Source: Cupriavidus sp. YR651
GTDB lineage: Bacteria > Pseudomonadota > Gammaproteobacteria > Burkholderiales > Burkholderiaceae
Direction: 5' to 3'
NCBI RefSeq assembly: GCF_900101625.1
Contig: NZ_FMYZ01000004.1
Coordinates: forward strand, 309,571-373,570
DNA: 64,000 nucleotides
A program made the position numbers and the translations under genes. Within the stretch, counting starts at the first letter, position 1. The number at the start of each line of letters is the position of its first letter. The notes beneath the pieces are model-generated. The model saw nothing but the letters and a program-made list of their open reading frames with translations. It had not been told where the DNA came from and did no database searches. Shown piece after piece: positions 26,722 to 35,971 of this stretch.

Positions 26722-29700
26722 TCACGAAGCAGCAACCGGATGGGCGAGCACGGTGAACTGTACGACCGCGCCGCGCGGCTGGTTCTCGCTGGCCCACAAC
26801 TGGCCGCCATGCGCATCGATGATCGACCGGCAGATCGATAGCCCCATGCCCAGGCCGGTGGGCTTGGTGGTGTAGAAGGGCGCGAAAACGCGTTCGGCGC
26901 TGTTCGGCGCAAAGCCCGGCCCCGTATCGCGCACCGCCACGAGCACGCAGCCGGCGTCGGCTTCCTCTGTGCTGATGAGCAATTCCCGTTCGCCGTCGCT
27001 GACGCCGCGCATCGCCTCGATCGCGTTGACGATCAGGTTGAGCAGCACCTGCTGCAGTTCGACGCGGTCGCCTTCGATGGATGGCAAGCCATCCGCCAGT
27101 TGCGTCTGCACCGACGCGCCGCTCTTCGTGGCTTCTCCACGGGTGAGTTCGATCACCTCGCGGATCGCCCCGTTGATGTCCACCGGTTCCTTCCTTGGTG
27201 GCGCCTTCTTGATCAGCTGACGAATCCGGCCGAGCACGTCGGCCGCCCGATTGGCATCCTTGATGATCCGGCCGAGCACCTGCCCGACTTCGTCGACGTT
27301 GGGAGGCTGGGCGGCCAGCCAGCGCTGCGCGGCCTGGGCGTTGGTCACCGTCGCGGCGATCGGCTGGTTGACTTCGTGAGCGATCGACGCCGCCAGCTGC
27401 CCCATGGTTGCCACGCGATTCGCGTGCGCCAGTTCCGTCTGCACCTCGCGATAGCGTTGCTCGCTATCGCGGATCTTGTCCTCGGCCTGCTTGCGCTCGG
27501 TCAGATCGAGCACGAAAGCGACGCCATTCTTGCGGCTCGCTTCGAACGTCGCCAGACCGACGATGACGGGCACGCGGCTGCCATCTTTCCGGATGTACTC
27601 CTTCTCGTAGGGCTGGGCGCGTCCTGTGCGCCGCACCTCCGCCAGCGCGTTTGCGCTGCCCTGACGGAATTCCTGCGGCGTCAGATCCCGCCAGCGCACG
27701 CGGCCTGAGACAAGATCCTCCCGCTCGTATCCCACCATCTGTAGGAATGCGTCATTGGCCTCGAGAATTTCACCACCGGCATGCCAGACGATGATCCCGA
27801 TGATGTTGGCGTCGACGAGACGCTGGATCCTCGCTTCGCGCTCGGCGACGTCGCGATACAAGCGGGCATTTTCCAGCGAGATCGCGGCCTGCGAGGCCAC
27901 CAGCTTCAGCACGGCGATCCGGGCCGGGCTGAATACGCGGTCACTCAGATTGTTTTCGAGATAGAGCGCGCCGGTGAGCTTGGCCTGGTTCATCAATGGC
28001 AGGCAGAGAATGGAGCGCGCGCGATGCTCGCGAACGTAAGGGTCCGTGGCAAACGGCGGCTCGGTCGCTGCATCGTCGAGAAACACGCTCTCGCGGGTGC
28101 GCAGGACGTGGTAGAGGATGGACTCCGGCAGCATCGTCGCGCTCACCGGCACATCGCGCAGCTGCAACTGGGTCGCGTCGCCGCCGGTTGTCGCTTCCGC
28201 CGCGATCCGTTGTTCGCCGCCGTTCGACAGGATCAGCAGGCCCCGTTCGGCGCCAGCCTGTTCAATGGCAGTACGCATCACCATGTCGATCAGCTTTTCC
28301 AGGACGATCTCGCTCGAGGCGGCCTGCGACACCTTGATGACGGTGGCCAGGTCGAGGTGTTCGACGGGTGTCGCGATCGTGTTCGTCGGGCCCGGCGCGG
28401 TTTCTTCCGTCCTCAGGTACGGATACCGTTCCTCGAGCTGCCGTACTTTTCCGTCGGCGCCCCAGCGCAGGTAGCCGTAGCGGGCATCCTGCAAGTACAC
28501 GCGGGCGATCTTCTCCAGGCCGCGCGCCGCATAAAAGCGGGAGGCAAGCTCGCTGGCAAGGGCCTCGGTGTGGAAAAACCCGCTTTCCTGCGCCGATTGG
28601 ATGGCCTGCTCATAGAGATGCTCGGCGTCGATCAGGCGGCCTTCGATGCGCGCGATCTCCGCGCCGAGCAGCGCCGCGTGATCCGCGAAATTCTCGGGGC
28701 AGTTCTCCGCCCAGAGCTGAAGCTGCCGGTGATGCGCCGCCAACGCCTCCAGGTGCTGCGTCCGCGCATCCGTTGGGGGCGTATCGCACAATGCGGCGTG
28801 GAGCAGCGCGCTGTAGAAGTGATACTCGGCTTCCTCGAAGAAGGAGGATGAGGTCCAGAGCAGCTGTTGCGCCTTCGATGCGGCATCCAGGGCCACCGCA
28901 TAGTCGCCGGCAAGATAGCGTGCCTGCAGTTTGCGGGTCCAGTACCAGCATTCGGCGAGCGCCAGGTCCGGGCTGGCCGCCAGATGCTGTTCGGTAAGTC
29001 GCTCGCTGAACTGCCCGTCGTCAAAGCAGCCGAATGTCGTCGTCAAGCCGCGTAGCGTGTGGATCACCGCGAGCTGTGTGCCGATGAAGTCGATGACCAG
29101 ACCGAAGCGCACCCTTTCGGCGTAGGCCAGGCCGCGTTCGGCTTCGGCTTGCACCGCGGGCAGCGGCTCGCCGCCAAAGAGCAGGTCGGAGACGAGGCTG
29201 TTGCCGCAGTAAGCGCCATACGGCAGGTCTCCGATCCGGTTTGCGGCGGCGAAAGCGCGGCTCAGCAGCGCGCGGCAATCCCGGACGGGTCTCAGCCAGC
29301 GCATGACGAAAATCGAGAAGCAGAGATACGTCTTGGCTTCGAAGCGCTTGAGGCCGCGTCGATCGACGAGGTCGCAGCCGAGCTGGCCGAACCGCAAGCC
29401 GGCCTGATAGTCGCCGAAACGCCGCCCGGAGACCCGGCCGACGTTGGCATAGAGCACGCATGACGCATCGCAGTTGCCGCGCTCCATGCTCAGGCTGACC
29501 GCCTTGCATATCGTCAGGCAAGCCAGATTCGAATCCGTCTGCAGGGCAGGCGCGAAAAGCTTGCTCAGTGCCTCGACGGTCCCGAGGGAAGCCGCGTCCT
29601 CCATCAGCGGCAAATCGATGAGTTGCTCGATGGTGCGGTCCCCGAGCTGTGACCAGATCTGCTGGTATTCGCGCTGCACCGCGTCGTCGTCAGGATGTGG

Positions 29701-32229
29701 CGACCAGTCGATGCCGACATGCCGGAGGTAGGCGAGGCATACCGCGACCGCGCGGTCGCTCTGATCGAGAACCAGACAGACATCGAGCTGCAGGCACGCG
29801 ACGAGGGCCTTTTCCACGGTCGTGGTGGCGCGCTCCGAAAGCGTCACCAGTCGCTCGTCCGCAGCCGCTAACTGCCCCGTCAGGAACTCGCATTCGGCGC
29901 GGCTCAGCTGCAGGGCGAAGAGCAGCGCATGCCGGCGCTCCCAGCCATCGTCGCGCAGCAGCTGCGCCCCGGTGACGAGGTAGGCCAGCGCGGAAGCATA
30001 GGCGGTCGACGCCTTGGCGCGCTCGCCGGCGAGCAGGTTGAATTCGGCCAGCTGCTCCCGTTCATCCTGTTCGGTGATCAGCGCGATGCAGCGATTGAGC
30101 TGGCCCACGATCTCGAAGATCGCCTCCCCGCGTTTTTCCGGGGGCGTCTGCGCGGCGAGCAGCCGGCCGATCCGCAGATGGGCCTTGGCGCGCGAGGCCT
30201 CGGGAATCAGGGAGTAGGCGGCTTCATGCACGCGGTCGTGAACGAACGCGTAGTAGCCTTCCAGCCGCTCGACCAGCTCCTGGCGAACCGCTTCCCACAA
30301 ATCCGCGTGGACCCTGGCCTCCGGAATGCCGAGAACGCCGGACAGGGTCGCGATCTCGGCGACGTTCCCCAGGCAGGCCAGTTGCTGCAGCGCCTGCTGC
30401 GTCTCGTCCGGCAGGCGGGCCAGCTTGCCGACCATCAGGTCCACGACGTTGTCGGTATAACCCTTGGCATGGATACGATCGGGGTCCCAGCACCAGTGCC
30501 GCACGTCGTGATCGAAGGTGAGCAAATCCTCCTCGACCAGCGCGTGAAGAAACTGGATCACGAAGAACGGATTGCCGGCGGTCTTGTCTTGCACCAGTTG
30601 CGCCAGGGGCTCGATGCGCTCGGGCTCGCAATGCAGCGCTTCCGCGATCAACTGCTTGATGTGCGCACCGGTGAGCGGTGCGAGCGTGATGGCATCGATC
30701 TTGACGCCCGCGTTGCGGATGGCCTGGAGCTTGCCCGTCAGCGGATGCGTGGCATCGACCTCGTTATCGCGGTAGGCGCCGATCAGCATCAGGTGCCGCA
30801 GATCCGAGCCGGTCAGCAGATCCTCGAGCAGGTCGAGCGTCGCCGCGTCAAGCCACTGCAGATCATCCAGAAAGAGCGCGAGTGGATGTTCCGCCCGGGC
30901 AAATACCCCGATGAAACGCCGGAACATCAGCAGGAAACGACGTTGGGCCTGTTGTGGCTCAAGGTCCGGGACCGGTGGCGGCTCGCCGATGATGAGCTTC
31001 AGTTCGGGAATCAGATCGGTCATGAGCCGCGCGTTGGGGTCCAGCGCCTCCAGCAATGCGTCGCGCCAGCTGGCCAGTTCCGTGTCGCACTTGCCAAGAA
31101 GCGTCCGCACCAGGCTCTGAAAGGCCTGCACCAGCGTCGAATAGGGGATGTTGCGCTTGTACTGGTCGAACTTGCCGGAGGCGAAGAGTCCTCGCGGCGG
31201 CACCAGCACCTTGTGCAACTCATTGACGACGGAAGACTTGCCGATGCCGGAATAGCCGGAAACCAGTACCAGTTCCGGCGCGCTGTTCCCGACGATCCGG
31301 TTGAACGCGGCGACCAGGGTGTGGACCTCGCGATCCCGCCCGTACAGCTTCTCGGGAATCAGCAGGCGGTCCGGCGTGCCGTGTTCGTCCAGCGTGAAGT
31401 CGTCGACGCAGCGCTTGCGCTGCCAGTCCTCCAGGCAGCGCCGCAGATCATGCTCGACCCCGGCGGCAGCCTGGTAGCGCTCCTCGGCCGTCTTGGCGAG
31501 CAGCTTCATGACGATATGCGACACCACGGCCGGCACGGACTGCACGCGGGCGCTGGGCGGTACCGGCTTCCGGGCGATATGGCAGTGGACCCATTCCATG
31601 GGGTCGGTGGCGGTAAACGGCAGCGCGCCGGTCAGCATCTGGTAGAGCGTGACGCCGAAGGCATAGAGGTCGCTGCGCGAATCGATCGAACGATTCATCC
31701 GGCCGGTCTGCTCGGGCGCCATATAGGCGAGCGTGCCGGCGATGGTCTCGAGCGGCGCGGGCGCCTGGCGCTCGCGCGGCAGCCGCGAGGCGAGGCCGAA
31801 TCCGGTGAGCCGCGCCTGTCCGTCGGTGCAGTTCACCAGGATATGAGTGGGCTTGAGGTCCTTGTGGACGAGGCCACGCTGGTGGAGCTTCGCCAGCGCC
31901 CCGGCGATGCCGACGGCGAGCTGCAGGAAATCTTCCATCGCCATGGGTGCGCCGAGCAGGCGCGCGAGCGGCTCGCCTCCGGGATCATCGAGCACCAGCT
32001 GGGTCCGGCCGCCTTCGCGCACCAGCTCCAGCGGCCGCACCGCCCACGCGCCATCCAGCTCGTCCTTCAGGCCAATCTCGTGAGCGAGGCGCTCGAGGCT
32101 GGAGGGCAGGGGATGTTCGGCGGCGGGACGCACCAGCAGGACGGAGAGGTCGCCATCTTCGCCCTGGCGCCGGTCTCGACAGAAAACGCGCTCGCCATCG
32201 TCCCACAGAATCTGGAGTCTGTTACCCAT
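26722..32229 (-). CDS. giant trifunctional protein kinase-like/ATPase/sensor histidine kinase
   Basis: A 1,835-residue signalling protein. Domains: Ser/Thr-kinase-like (about 60-270; HKDLKPTHIL at 122-131, GFG at 143-145 in place of DFG, APEQTGR), STAND-type AAA ATPase (from about 297; Walker A GYSGIGKSS 325-333, LFLDDLQWLD), a long helical TPR-like region (about 650-1250), GAF (about 1275-1440), PAS (about 1455-1570), HisKA with His1618 (AHEVNQP) and HATPase. There is no obvious glycine-rich ATP loop before residue 100, so the kinase module may be a pseudokinase. The histidine-kinase module is intact. Start ATG 32229 is the first with family similarity. The architecture is known in bacteria; the signal is unknown. 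Confidence 0.9.
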   Translation of the reverse strand: MGNRLQILWDDGERVFCRDRRQGEDGDLSVLLVRPAAEHPLPSSLERLAHEIGLKDELDGAWAVRPLELVREGGRTQLVLDDPGGEPLARLLGAPMAMEDFLQLAVGIAGALAKLHQRGLVHKDLKPTHILVNCTDGQARLTGFGLASRLPRERQAPAPLETIAGTLAYMAPEQTGRMNRSIDSRSDLYAFGVTLYQMLTGALPFTATDPMEWVHCHIARKPVPPSARVQSVPAVVSHIVMKLLAKTAEERYQAAAGVEHDLRRCLEDWQRKRCVDDFTLDEHGTPDRLLIPEKLYGRDREVHTLVAAFNRIVGNSAPELVLVSGYSGIGKSSVVNELHKVLVPPRGLFASGKFDQYKRNIPYSTLVQAFQSLVRTLLGKCDTELASWRDALLEALDPNARLMTDLIPELKLIIGEPPPVPDLEPQQAQRRFLLMFRRFIGVFARAEHPLALFLDDLQWLDAATLDLLEDLLTGSDLRHLMLIGAYRDNEVDATHPLTGKLQAIRNAGVKIDAITLAPLTGAHIKQLIAEALHCEPERIEPLAQLVQDKTAGNPFFVIQFLHALVEEDLLTFDHDVRHWCWDPDRIHAKGYTDNVVDLMVGKLARLPDETQQALQQLACLGNVAEIATLSGVLGIPEARVHADLWEAVRQELVERLEGYYAFVHDRVHEAAYSLIPEASRAKAHLRIGRLLAAQTPPEKRGEAIFEIVGQLNRCIALITEQDEREQLAEFNLLAGERAKASTAYASALAYLVTGAQLLRDDGWERRHALLFALQLSRAECEFLTGQLAAADERLVTLSERATTTVEKALVACLQLDVCLVLDQSDRAVAVCLAYLRHVGIDWSPHPDDDAVQREYQQIWSQLGDRTIEQLIDLPLMEDAASLGTVEALSKLFAPALQTDSNLACLTICKAVSLSMERGNCDASCVLYANVGRVSGRRFGDYQAGLRFGQLGCDLVDRRGLKRFEAKTYLCFSIFVMRWLRPVRDCRALLSRAFAAANRIGDLPYGAYCGNSLVSDLLFGGEPLPAVQAEAERGLAYAERVRFGLVIDFIGTQLAVIHTLRGLTTTFGCFDDGQFSERLTEQHLAASPDLALAECWYWTRKLQARYLAGDYAVALDAASKAQQLLWTSSSFFEEAEYHFYSALLHAALCDTPPTDARTQHLEALAAHHRQLQLWAENCPENFADHAALLGAEIARIEGRLIDAEHLYEQAIQSAQESGFFHTEALASELASRFYAARGLEKIARVYLQDARYGYLRWGADGKVRQLEERYPYLRTEETAPGPTNTIATPVEHLDLATVIKVSQAASSEIVLEKLIDMVMRTAIEQAGAERGLLILSNGGEQRIAAEATTGGDATQLQLRDVPVSATMLPESILYHVLRTRESVFLDDAATEPPFATDPYVREHRARSILCLPLMNQAKLTGALYLENNLSDRVFSPARIAVLKLVASQAAISLENARLYRDVAEREARIQRLVDANIIGIIVWHAGGEILEANDAFLQMVGYEREDLVSGRVRWRDLTPQEFRQGSANALAEVRRTGRAQPYEKEYIRKDGSRVPVIVGLATFEASRKNGVAFVLDLTERKQAEDKIRDSEQRYREVQTELAHANRVATMGQLAASIAHEVNQPIAATVTNAQAAQRWLAAQPPNVDEVGQVLGRIIKDANRAADVLGRIRQLIKKAPPRKEPVDINGAIREVIELTRGEATKSGASVQTQLADGLPSIEGDRVELQQVLLNLIVNAIEAMRGVSDGERELLISTEEADAGCVLVAVRDTGPGFAPNSAERVFAPFYTTKPTGLGMGLSICRSIIDAHGGQLWASENQPRGAVVQFTVLAHPVAAS

Positions 32230-32564
32230 CGCCGCCGGAACCCTATGTAGGCCTTCGTTTGCCGCGCTGCGATCAGGCCGCTGCCCGTCATTGGGTCGGA
32301 CGCCGTATTCGTCCACGTCATCCGGGCAGGGCGCGCTCGCGAAAGCGATTTGCAACGCGGCATCTCCGCGATTACAAACGCCTGCAGATGCAGGCTTTCC
32401 TAGCATATACCGCGGCGAGGGAGGCGCTATCGGGAGTGATTCGGAGGCACGTGGCGGGATTTGCGCCGACGTGCGCCGAGTGGCGCCGATGGTGCCGGGG
32501 ACGCGCAAGCGCCCCTTGAGGCACTGGACGGAGAGGGATGTGGCGTGAAATCTGGCGAGGTGGC
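32230..32564. other. intergenic region upstream of the giant kinase
   Basis: A 335-bp gap between the giant kinase start and the small ORF. It should contain the kinase promoter. No dyad, repeat or RNA feature could be recognised. Confidence 0.4.
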
Positions 32565-32741
32565 CTAATCGCCATCCGGCAATCCGGCCATCTCCGCCAG
32601 CCTGGCAGCGCCTGCCTTCGCATGGATGAAGGGTTGCACCAGACGGAGCGCCAGGCCACCCGAGGCGGAATCGATCGCCACCAGGCAGCCGCGCAAGCCG
32701 AGCGTCGTGCCTGCGGCGCAGATCCACAAGACCAGGCTCAT
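32565..32741 (-). CDS. small ORF overlapping the LysR stop, 58 aa
   Basis: Its ATG overlaps the stop codon of the LysR gene (ATGA arrangement), the classical layout for translational coupling. It encodes MSLVLWICAAGTTLGLRGCL followed by an amphipathic C-terminus (PFIHAKAGAARLAEMAGLPD). It is weakly hydrophobic at the N-terminus. No family is recognised. It may be a real coupled small protein or a chance frame. Confidence 0.35.
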   Translation of the reverse strand: MSLVLWICAAGTTLGLRGCLVAIDSASGGLALRLVQPFIHAKAGAARLAEMAGLPDGD

Positions 32742-33775
32742 GCCGCGATCCTCTCCGCCGGAGTCTCGGCGTCGTCCGCATTGAATCCGGTCAGGTGGTT
32801 CAGGTCGAGTGCGCGGATCTGCTCGGTCATGAAGTCGATGAAGACGCGAATGCGCGTCGGCAAATGCTGGCGGCAGAGGTAGCAGATGTAGTGGCCGCGG
32901 TCGTCCGGCGCATGCCGGCACAGCGCCATGACGAGCTCATTGCGCGCGACGTAATCGCAGACCAGATGGGCCGGCAGTTGCGCGATGCCGCGACCATCCA
33001 GGACGGCCCTCAGCACCAGGTCCGCGTCGTTGAACGTCAATCTGGCGGTCGGCAGGTACTTTCGCCCATGGCCGTCGACCTTGAACTCCCACTCGCGGAC
33101 GCGACCGCCCGAGGATCTCTGGTTGATGCAGTCGTGTTCCCTCAGATCGTCCAGCGTGGCGGGCAGGCCCCGCTTTTCGACATAGGACCGGGATGCGCAG
33201 AGGGCCATCTGCATCGGCACCAGCTGCTTCGCGATGATGCTGGAGTCCTCGATGCACCCGTCGCGAAACGCGACGTCGATCTGATCCCCGGCGAAATCCG
33301 CCGGCTTGTCGTCCAGAACCAGGTCGACCGCGATTTCCGGGTAGGCCTCGGAGAATTTGAAGAGCAGCGGCGCCACCACCTTGCGTCCGAATCCAACCGT
33401 CGAGCAGACGCGAAGCGAGCCACGGGGCGGCCCATTGCGGAGATCCAGCATGTCGTTCATCGCGCCGACGATATGGGTCACGCCAAGATTGCAGTTCTCG
33501 AAGAACCGCTCGCCCTCGCGCGTCAGGCTGGTGGTCCGCGTCGTCCGGAGAAACAGGCGCGTGCTGAGCTGCGTCTCAAGCTTCTGAACATTTCGGGAAA
33601 CCGCCGAGCGTCCGATTCCCAGCCGCTCCCCGGCTTTGGCGAAGCTGCCCTCGGTCGCCACCGCCATGAATGCGATGATCCCTGCGTAGCTCGTTGCGAA
33701 GCAGTTTGACAAGGCGTCAGCGCGATCTGCCGTGCCAGCGCGAAAGCCAGAATGCGAGGTATCCGAATGATCCAT
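32738..33775 (-). CDS. LysR-family transcriptional regulator
   Basis: A 345-residue regulator with an N-terminal winged helix (about 30-90; AVATEGSFAKAGERLGIGRS, then AVSRNVQKLE) and a LysR substrate-binding domain (about 115-320). It is strongly similar over its whole length to the LysR at 55534-56562; for example HAPDDRGHYICYL and RIRVFIDFMTE are shared. The two are paralogs in opposite orientation. The upstream gap 33776-34220 has several dyads but no divergent metabolic gene, so its target is not evident. Confidence 0.9.
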   Translation of the reverse strand: MDHSDTSHSGFRAGTADRADALSNCFATSYAGIIAFMAVATEGSFAKAGERLGIGRSAVSRNVQKLETQLSTRLFLRTTRTTSLTREGERFFENCNLGVTHIVGAMNDMLDLRNGPPRGSLRVCSTVGFGRKVVAPLLFKFSEAYPEIAVDLVLDDKPADFAGDQIDVAFRDGCIEDSSIIAKQLVPMQMALCASRSYVEKRGLPATLDDLREHDCINQRSSGGRVREWEFKVDGHGRKYLPTARLTFNDADLVLRAVLDGRGIAQLPAHLVCDYVARNELVMALCRHAPDDRGHYICYLCRQHLPTRIRVFIDFMTEQIRALDLNHLTGFNADDAETPAERIAA

Positions 33776-33908
33776 TGAAGACTCCCACTACCCACGTTTG
33801 CCACGGGACTGCGCGATGTCACCAGCCATGCAACAAGAGTAGGTGCGCGGGCACCCCGGGACCATTCTTCACACGGGTGGCACGGAACCCTACGTTGGCA
33901 TCGAACGC

Positions 33909-33924
33909 TAATACAGGTGTATGA
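33909..33924. promoter_or_regulatory. TAATAC-N4-GTATGA dyad-like site 1
   Basis: TAATAC-AGGT-GTATGA lies in the 445-bp gap 33776-34220 between the LysR gene and the single-receiver gene. The same half sites recur at 34100-34115 (TAATAC-GTTG-GTATGA). Confidence 0.45.
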
Positions 33925-33989
33925 CCCGCGGAGTGGGGGCGGCGCGCTTCAGGCAAGGATGGCCCGGCGCCTGGTTCCTGGCGCCGGGG

Positions 33990-34007
33990 CTCATATCAAA
34001 GTATGAG
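33990..34007. promoter_or_regulatory. CTCATA/TATGAG perfect dyad
   Basis: CTCATA-TCAAAG-TATGAG is a perfect 6+6 inverted repeat between the two TAATAC-type sites. It shares the TATGA half site with them. Confidence 0.45.
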
Positions 34008-34099
34008 GTGATCGTTTCCGCGGACCTTCAAGCTGCATCTGGCACGCGCGGCCGTCGTGCAGGATTGGGCGATCCGGTTGCGGCGCGCCGATACGCCAC

Positions 34100-34115
34100 T
34101 AATACGTTGGTATGA
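34100..34115 (+). promoter_or_regulatory. TAATAC-N4-GTATGA dyad-like site 2
   Basis: TAATAC-GTTG-GTATGA followed by TT lies about 105 bp before the TTG start of the single-receiver gene at 34221. A similar site (ATATAC-GTAC-ATATGATT) lies about 100 bp before the paralogous gene at 59492. Confidence 0.5.
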
Positions 34116-34220
34116 TTCTTGGCCGCTGACAGGGGAATTACGCTGGAATCGTAGACATAGAGGCATGCGGTGGCGTTCTGGCTGCGTGCCGCCCCTTTCC
34201 TGACGATCGAGGTTGGTCTT

Positions 34221-34592
34221 TTGTGCTCCGCTCAGATAGTTTCGATTGTCGACGACGACGAGGCCGTCCGCCTCGCGACTGAGAGTCTCGTGCGCTCGTT
34301 CGGCCGGCAAACACGCCTGTTCGCATCGGCGGAGGAATTCCTGCAGTCGGGCTACGTCGCCGAGACGTCATGCCTGATCTCCGACGTCATGATGCCCGGC
34401 ATGTCGGGAGTCGCCATGCATGACCGCATTCTGGAACTCGGATTCTTGCCGCCGACCATCTTTATCACGGCGTTTCCGACCGCGGAACTGATGGCGAAGG
34501 CGAAGGCGAACGGCGCGCTGGCGGTGCTCGAGAAGCCGGTGGACCCCGACGCCATCGCGCACTGGCTCAGCGTTGCGCTGGACCTGCCGTAG
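34221..34592 (+). CDS. stand-alone FixJ-like receiver protein
   Basis: A 123-residue receiver domain with no output domain. Acidic pocket VDDDE (10-14), phospho-acceptor Asp55 (CLISDVMMPGMSG), FITAF and conserved Lys in LEKPVD. I chose the TTG start at 34221 because GAGG lies 8-11 bases ahead and the fold begins there; a GTG at 34170 would add 17 non-domain residues. Its paralog at 59492-59866 has the same length, a TTG start and a similar upstream site. It may act as a phosphate sink or relay between the kinases and FixJ-type regulators in this window. Confidence 0.85.
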   Translation: MCSAQIVSIVDDDEAVRLATESLVRSFGRQTRLFASAEEFLQSGYVAETSCLISDVMMPGMSGVAMHDRILELGFLPPTIFITAFPTAELMAKAKANGALAVLEKPVDPDAIAHWLSVALDLP

Positions 34593-34637
34593 CGGATGAG
34601 GAAACCGGCCGGCGCCGCGCTCCCAAGGTCGCCGGCT

Positions 34638-35312
34638 TCAGGACGACTTCCGCTGCTGCGGATGGATGCCCAGTGATTCCGATTTCCTGACGAGATCCGC
34701 AACGGATCGCGCCGCCATTTTCTTCATCACCTGCCCACGGTGGATCTTCACGGTCACCTCGCTGATATGCATCTCGGAGGCAATCTGTTTGTTCATCAGG
34801 CCAGCCACGACGAACCCCAGCACCTCCCGTTCGCGCGGCGTCAATGAATCGTAGCCAGCACGAGTCGCCTCGTTCGATTGTTCAGCCGCGAGACGCTCGC
34901 CGTCGCGCGCCAGTGCATTCGCAACGGCGTCCAGCATGTCCTGGTCGCGAAACGGCTTGGCGAGGAAATCGACGGCCCCCGCCTTCATGGCCTTGACCGT
35001 CATCGCGATGTCGCCATGTCCGGTCATGAAGACGATCGGCATGCGCACATCGCTCTTCGCAATCTGTTCCTGGAAGGCAAGGCCGCTTTCGCCGCGCAGC
35101 CTGACGTCGAGAATCAGGCAACTGGGCACGTTGTGCTTCGGGAAGGCAAGAAAGTCCTGCGACGATTCGAAGGTCTCCACATGCAGCCCGATCGAGCGCA
35201 GCAGGCCGCCGAGGGCCAGCCGAATGGACTCGTCGTCGTCAACCACATAGACGACAGGCTCCTTGCGGTCGCGAGGGCTCTGGGCCGAAGTCGACTGCGA
35301 CAGCGAACTCAT
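34638..35312 (-). CDS. FixJ-family response regulator
   Basis: A 224-residue regulator. The receiver (about 18-135) has phospho-acceptor Asp69 (CLILDVRLRGESG), FMTGHGD and Lys in FLAKPFRDQD. A LuxR-type helix-turn-helix follows (about 155-215; LTPREREVLGFVVAGLMNKQ). GGAGGCGAG precedes the start. It is convergent with the stand-alone receiver gene, 45 bp apart. Very similar regulators are at 45531 and 62033. The kinase partner is not certain; the giant kinase 2.4 kb away is one candidate. Confidence 0.92.
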   Translation of the reverse strand: MSSLSQSTSAQSPRDRKEPVVYVVDDDESIRLALGGLLRSIGLHVETFESSQDFLAFPKHNVPSCLILDVRLRGESGLAFQEQIAKSDVRMPIVFMTGHGDIAMTVKAMKAGAVDFLAKPFRDQDMLDAVANALARDGERLAAEQSNEATRAGYDSLTPREREVLGFVVAGLMNKQIASEMHISEVTVKIHRGQVMKKMAARSVADLVRKSESLGIHPQQRKSS

Positions 35313-35515
35313 CTCGCCTCCTTACTCCCGACCGGCGGCACATGCGGCGGCATCGGGTCCGACAGATCACCCTAGCCATTGTAGGTGGTTTGAAATGTGC
35401 CTGACGGACGTCGCCACGTCGCCGGTGCCGCCGCCGCCCGTGTCGCAAGAGGCAGAGCCGGGGTGTGCGGTCATTCCTGTGGCGCGAACGCCTCACGTGC
35501 CGGTGAGGAGTGCGC

Positions 35516-35971
35516 CTACTTGCCCTCTGCTCGTGTCACCTGCCACGCGACAACTTTCCAGCTTCCCTTCTGGTTGACCCAAACCACCGTTCTGCGGAGG
35601 TTGATCGGGCCAAACGGTTGTCCGCTGAGTGACCCTTTGAAGGTGAGCAGCAAGTGAACGACCGCCGTATCGCCATACACCCGTATCGCTTTCTCCCGGA
35701 CGTCAATGGACTCGTACTTCAGGGAGCCCGACTTGAGATCCGCGATGTCCTGATCCTTCGTGAACAGCTTGCCGTTGCCGTGGACGATCGTGGCATCGTC
35801 GGCGTAATACTTCTGGTAGAAGCTGGTGTCCCCTTTCAGGTTGGCCTGGATCATCTCATCGGACAGTACGGAGATTTGCTGCTCGACTTTACCGACTTGT
35901 GCTGACGCGAGCGGTGTGCCCAATAGCCAGGCCGAGAACAACGCCGATGCAACGAGATTGGCGGTTCGCAT
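35516..35971 (-). CDS. exported NTF2-like (DUF4440/SnoaL-type) protein
   Basis: A 151-residue protein with signal peptide (SALFSAWLLGTPLASAQ) and an NTF2-like cone fold: SDEMIQANLKGDTSFYQKYY, ADDATIVHGNGKLFTKDQ, AVVHLLLTFKG and GSWKVVAWQVTR. Members are ketosteroid-isomerase-like, and many have no known reaction. Periplasmic location is predicted. It is a single gene; its neighbours are separated by 200-340 bp. Confidence 0.85.
   Translation of the reverse strand: MRTANLVASALFSAWLLGTPLASAQVGKVEQQISVLSDEMIQANLKGDTSFYQKYYADDATIVHGNGKLFTKDQDIADLKSGSLKYESIDVREKAIRVYGDTAVVHLLLTFKGSLSGQPFGPINLRRTVVWVNQKGSWKVVAWQVTRAEGK

Noticed and set aside
29929..32250. A 773-codon open frame on the plus strand
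   Set aside because: It is antisense to the giant kinase and has no recognisable family, no ribosome site and His/Arg/Gln-rich shadow composition. Long antisense frames are common in GC-rich genes.
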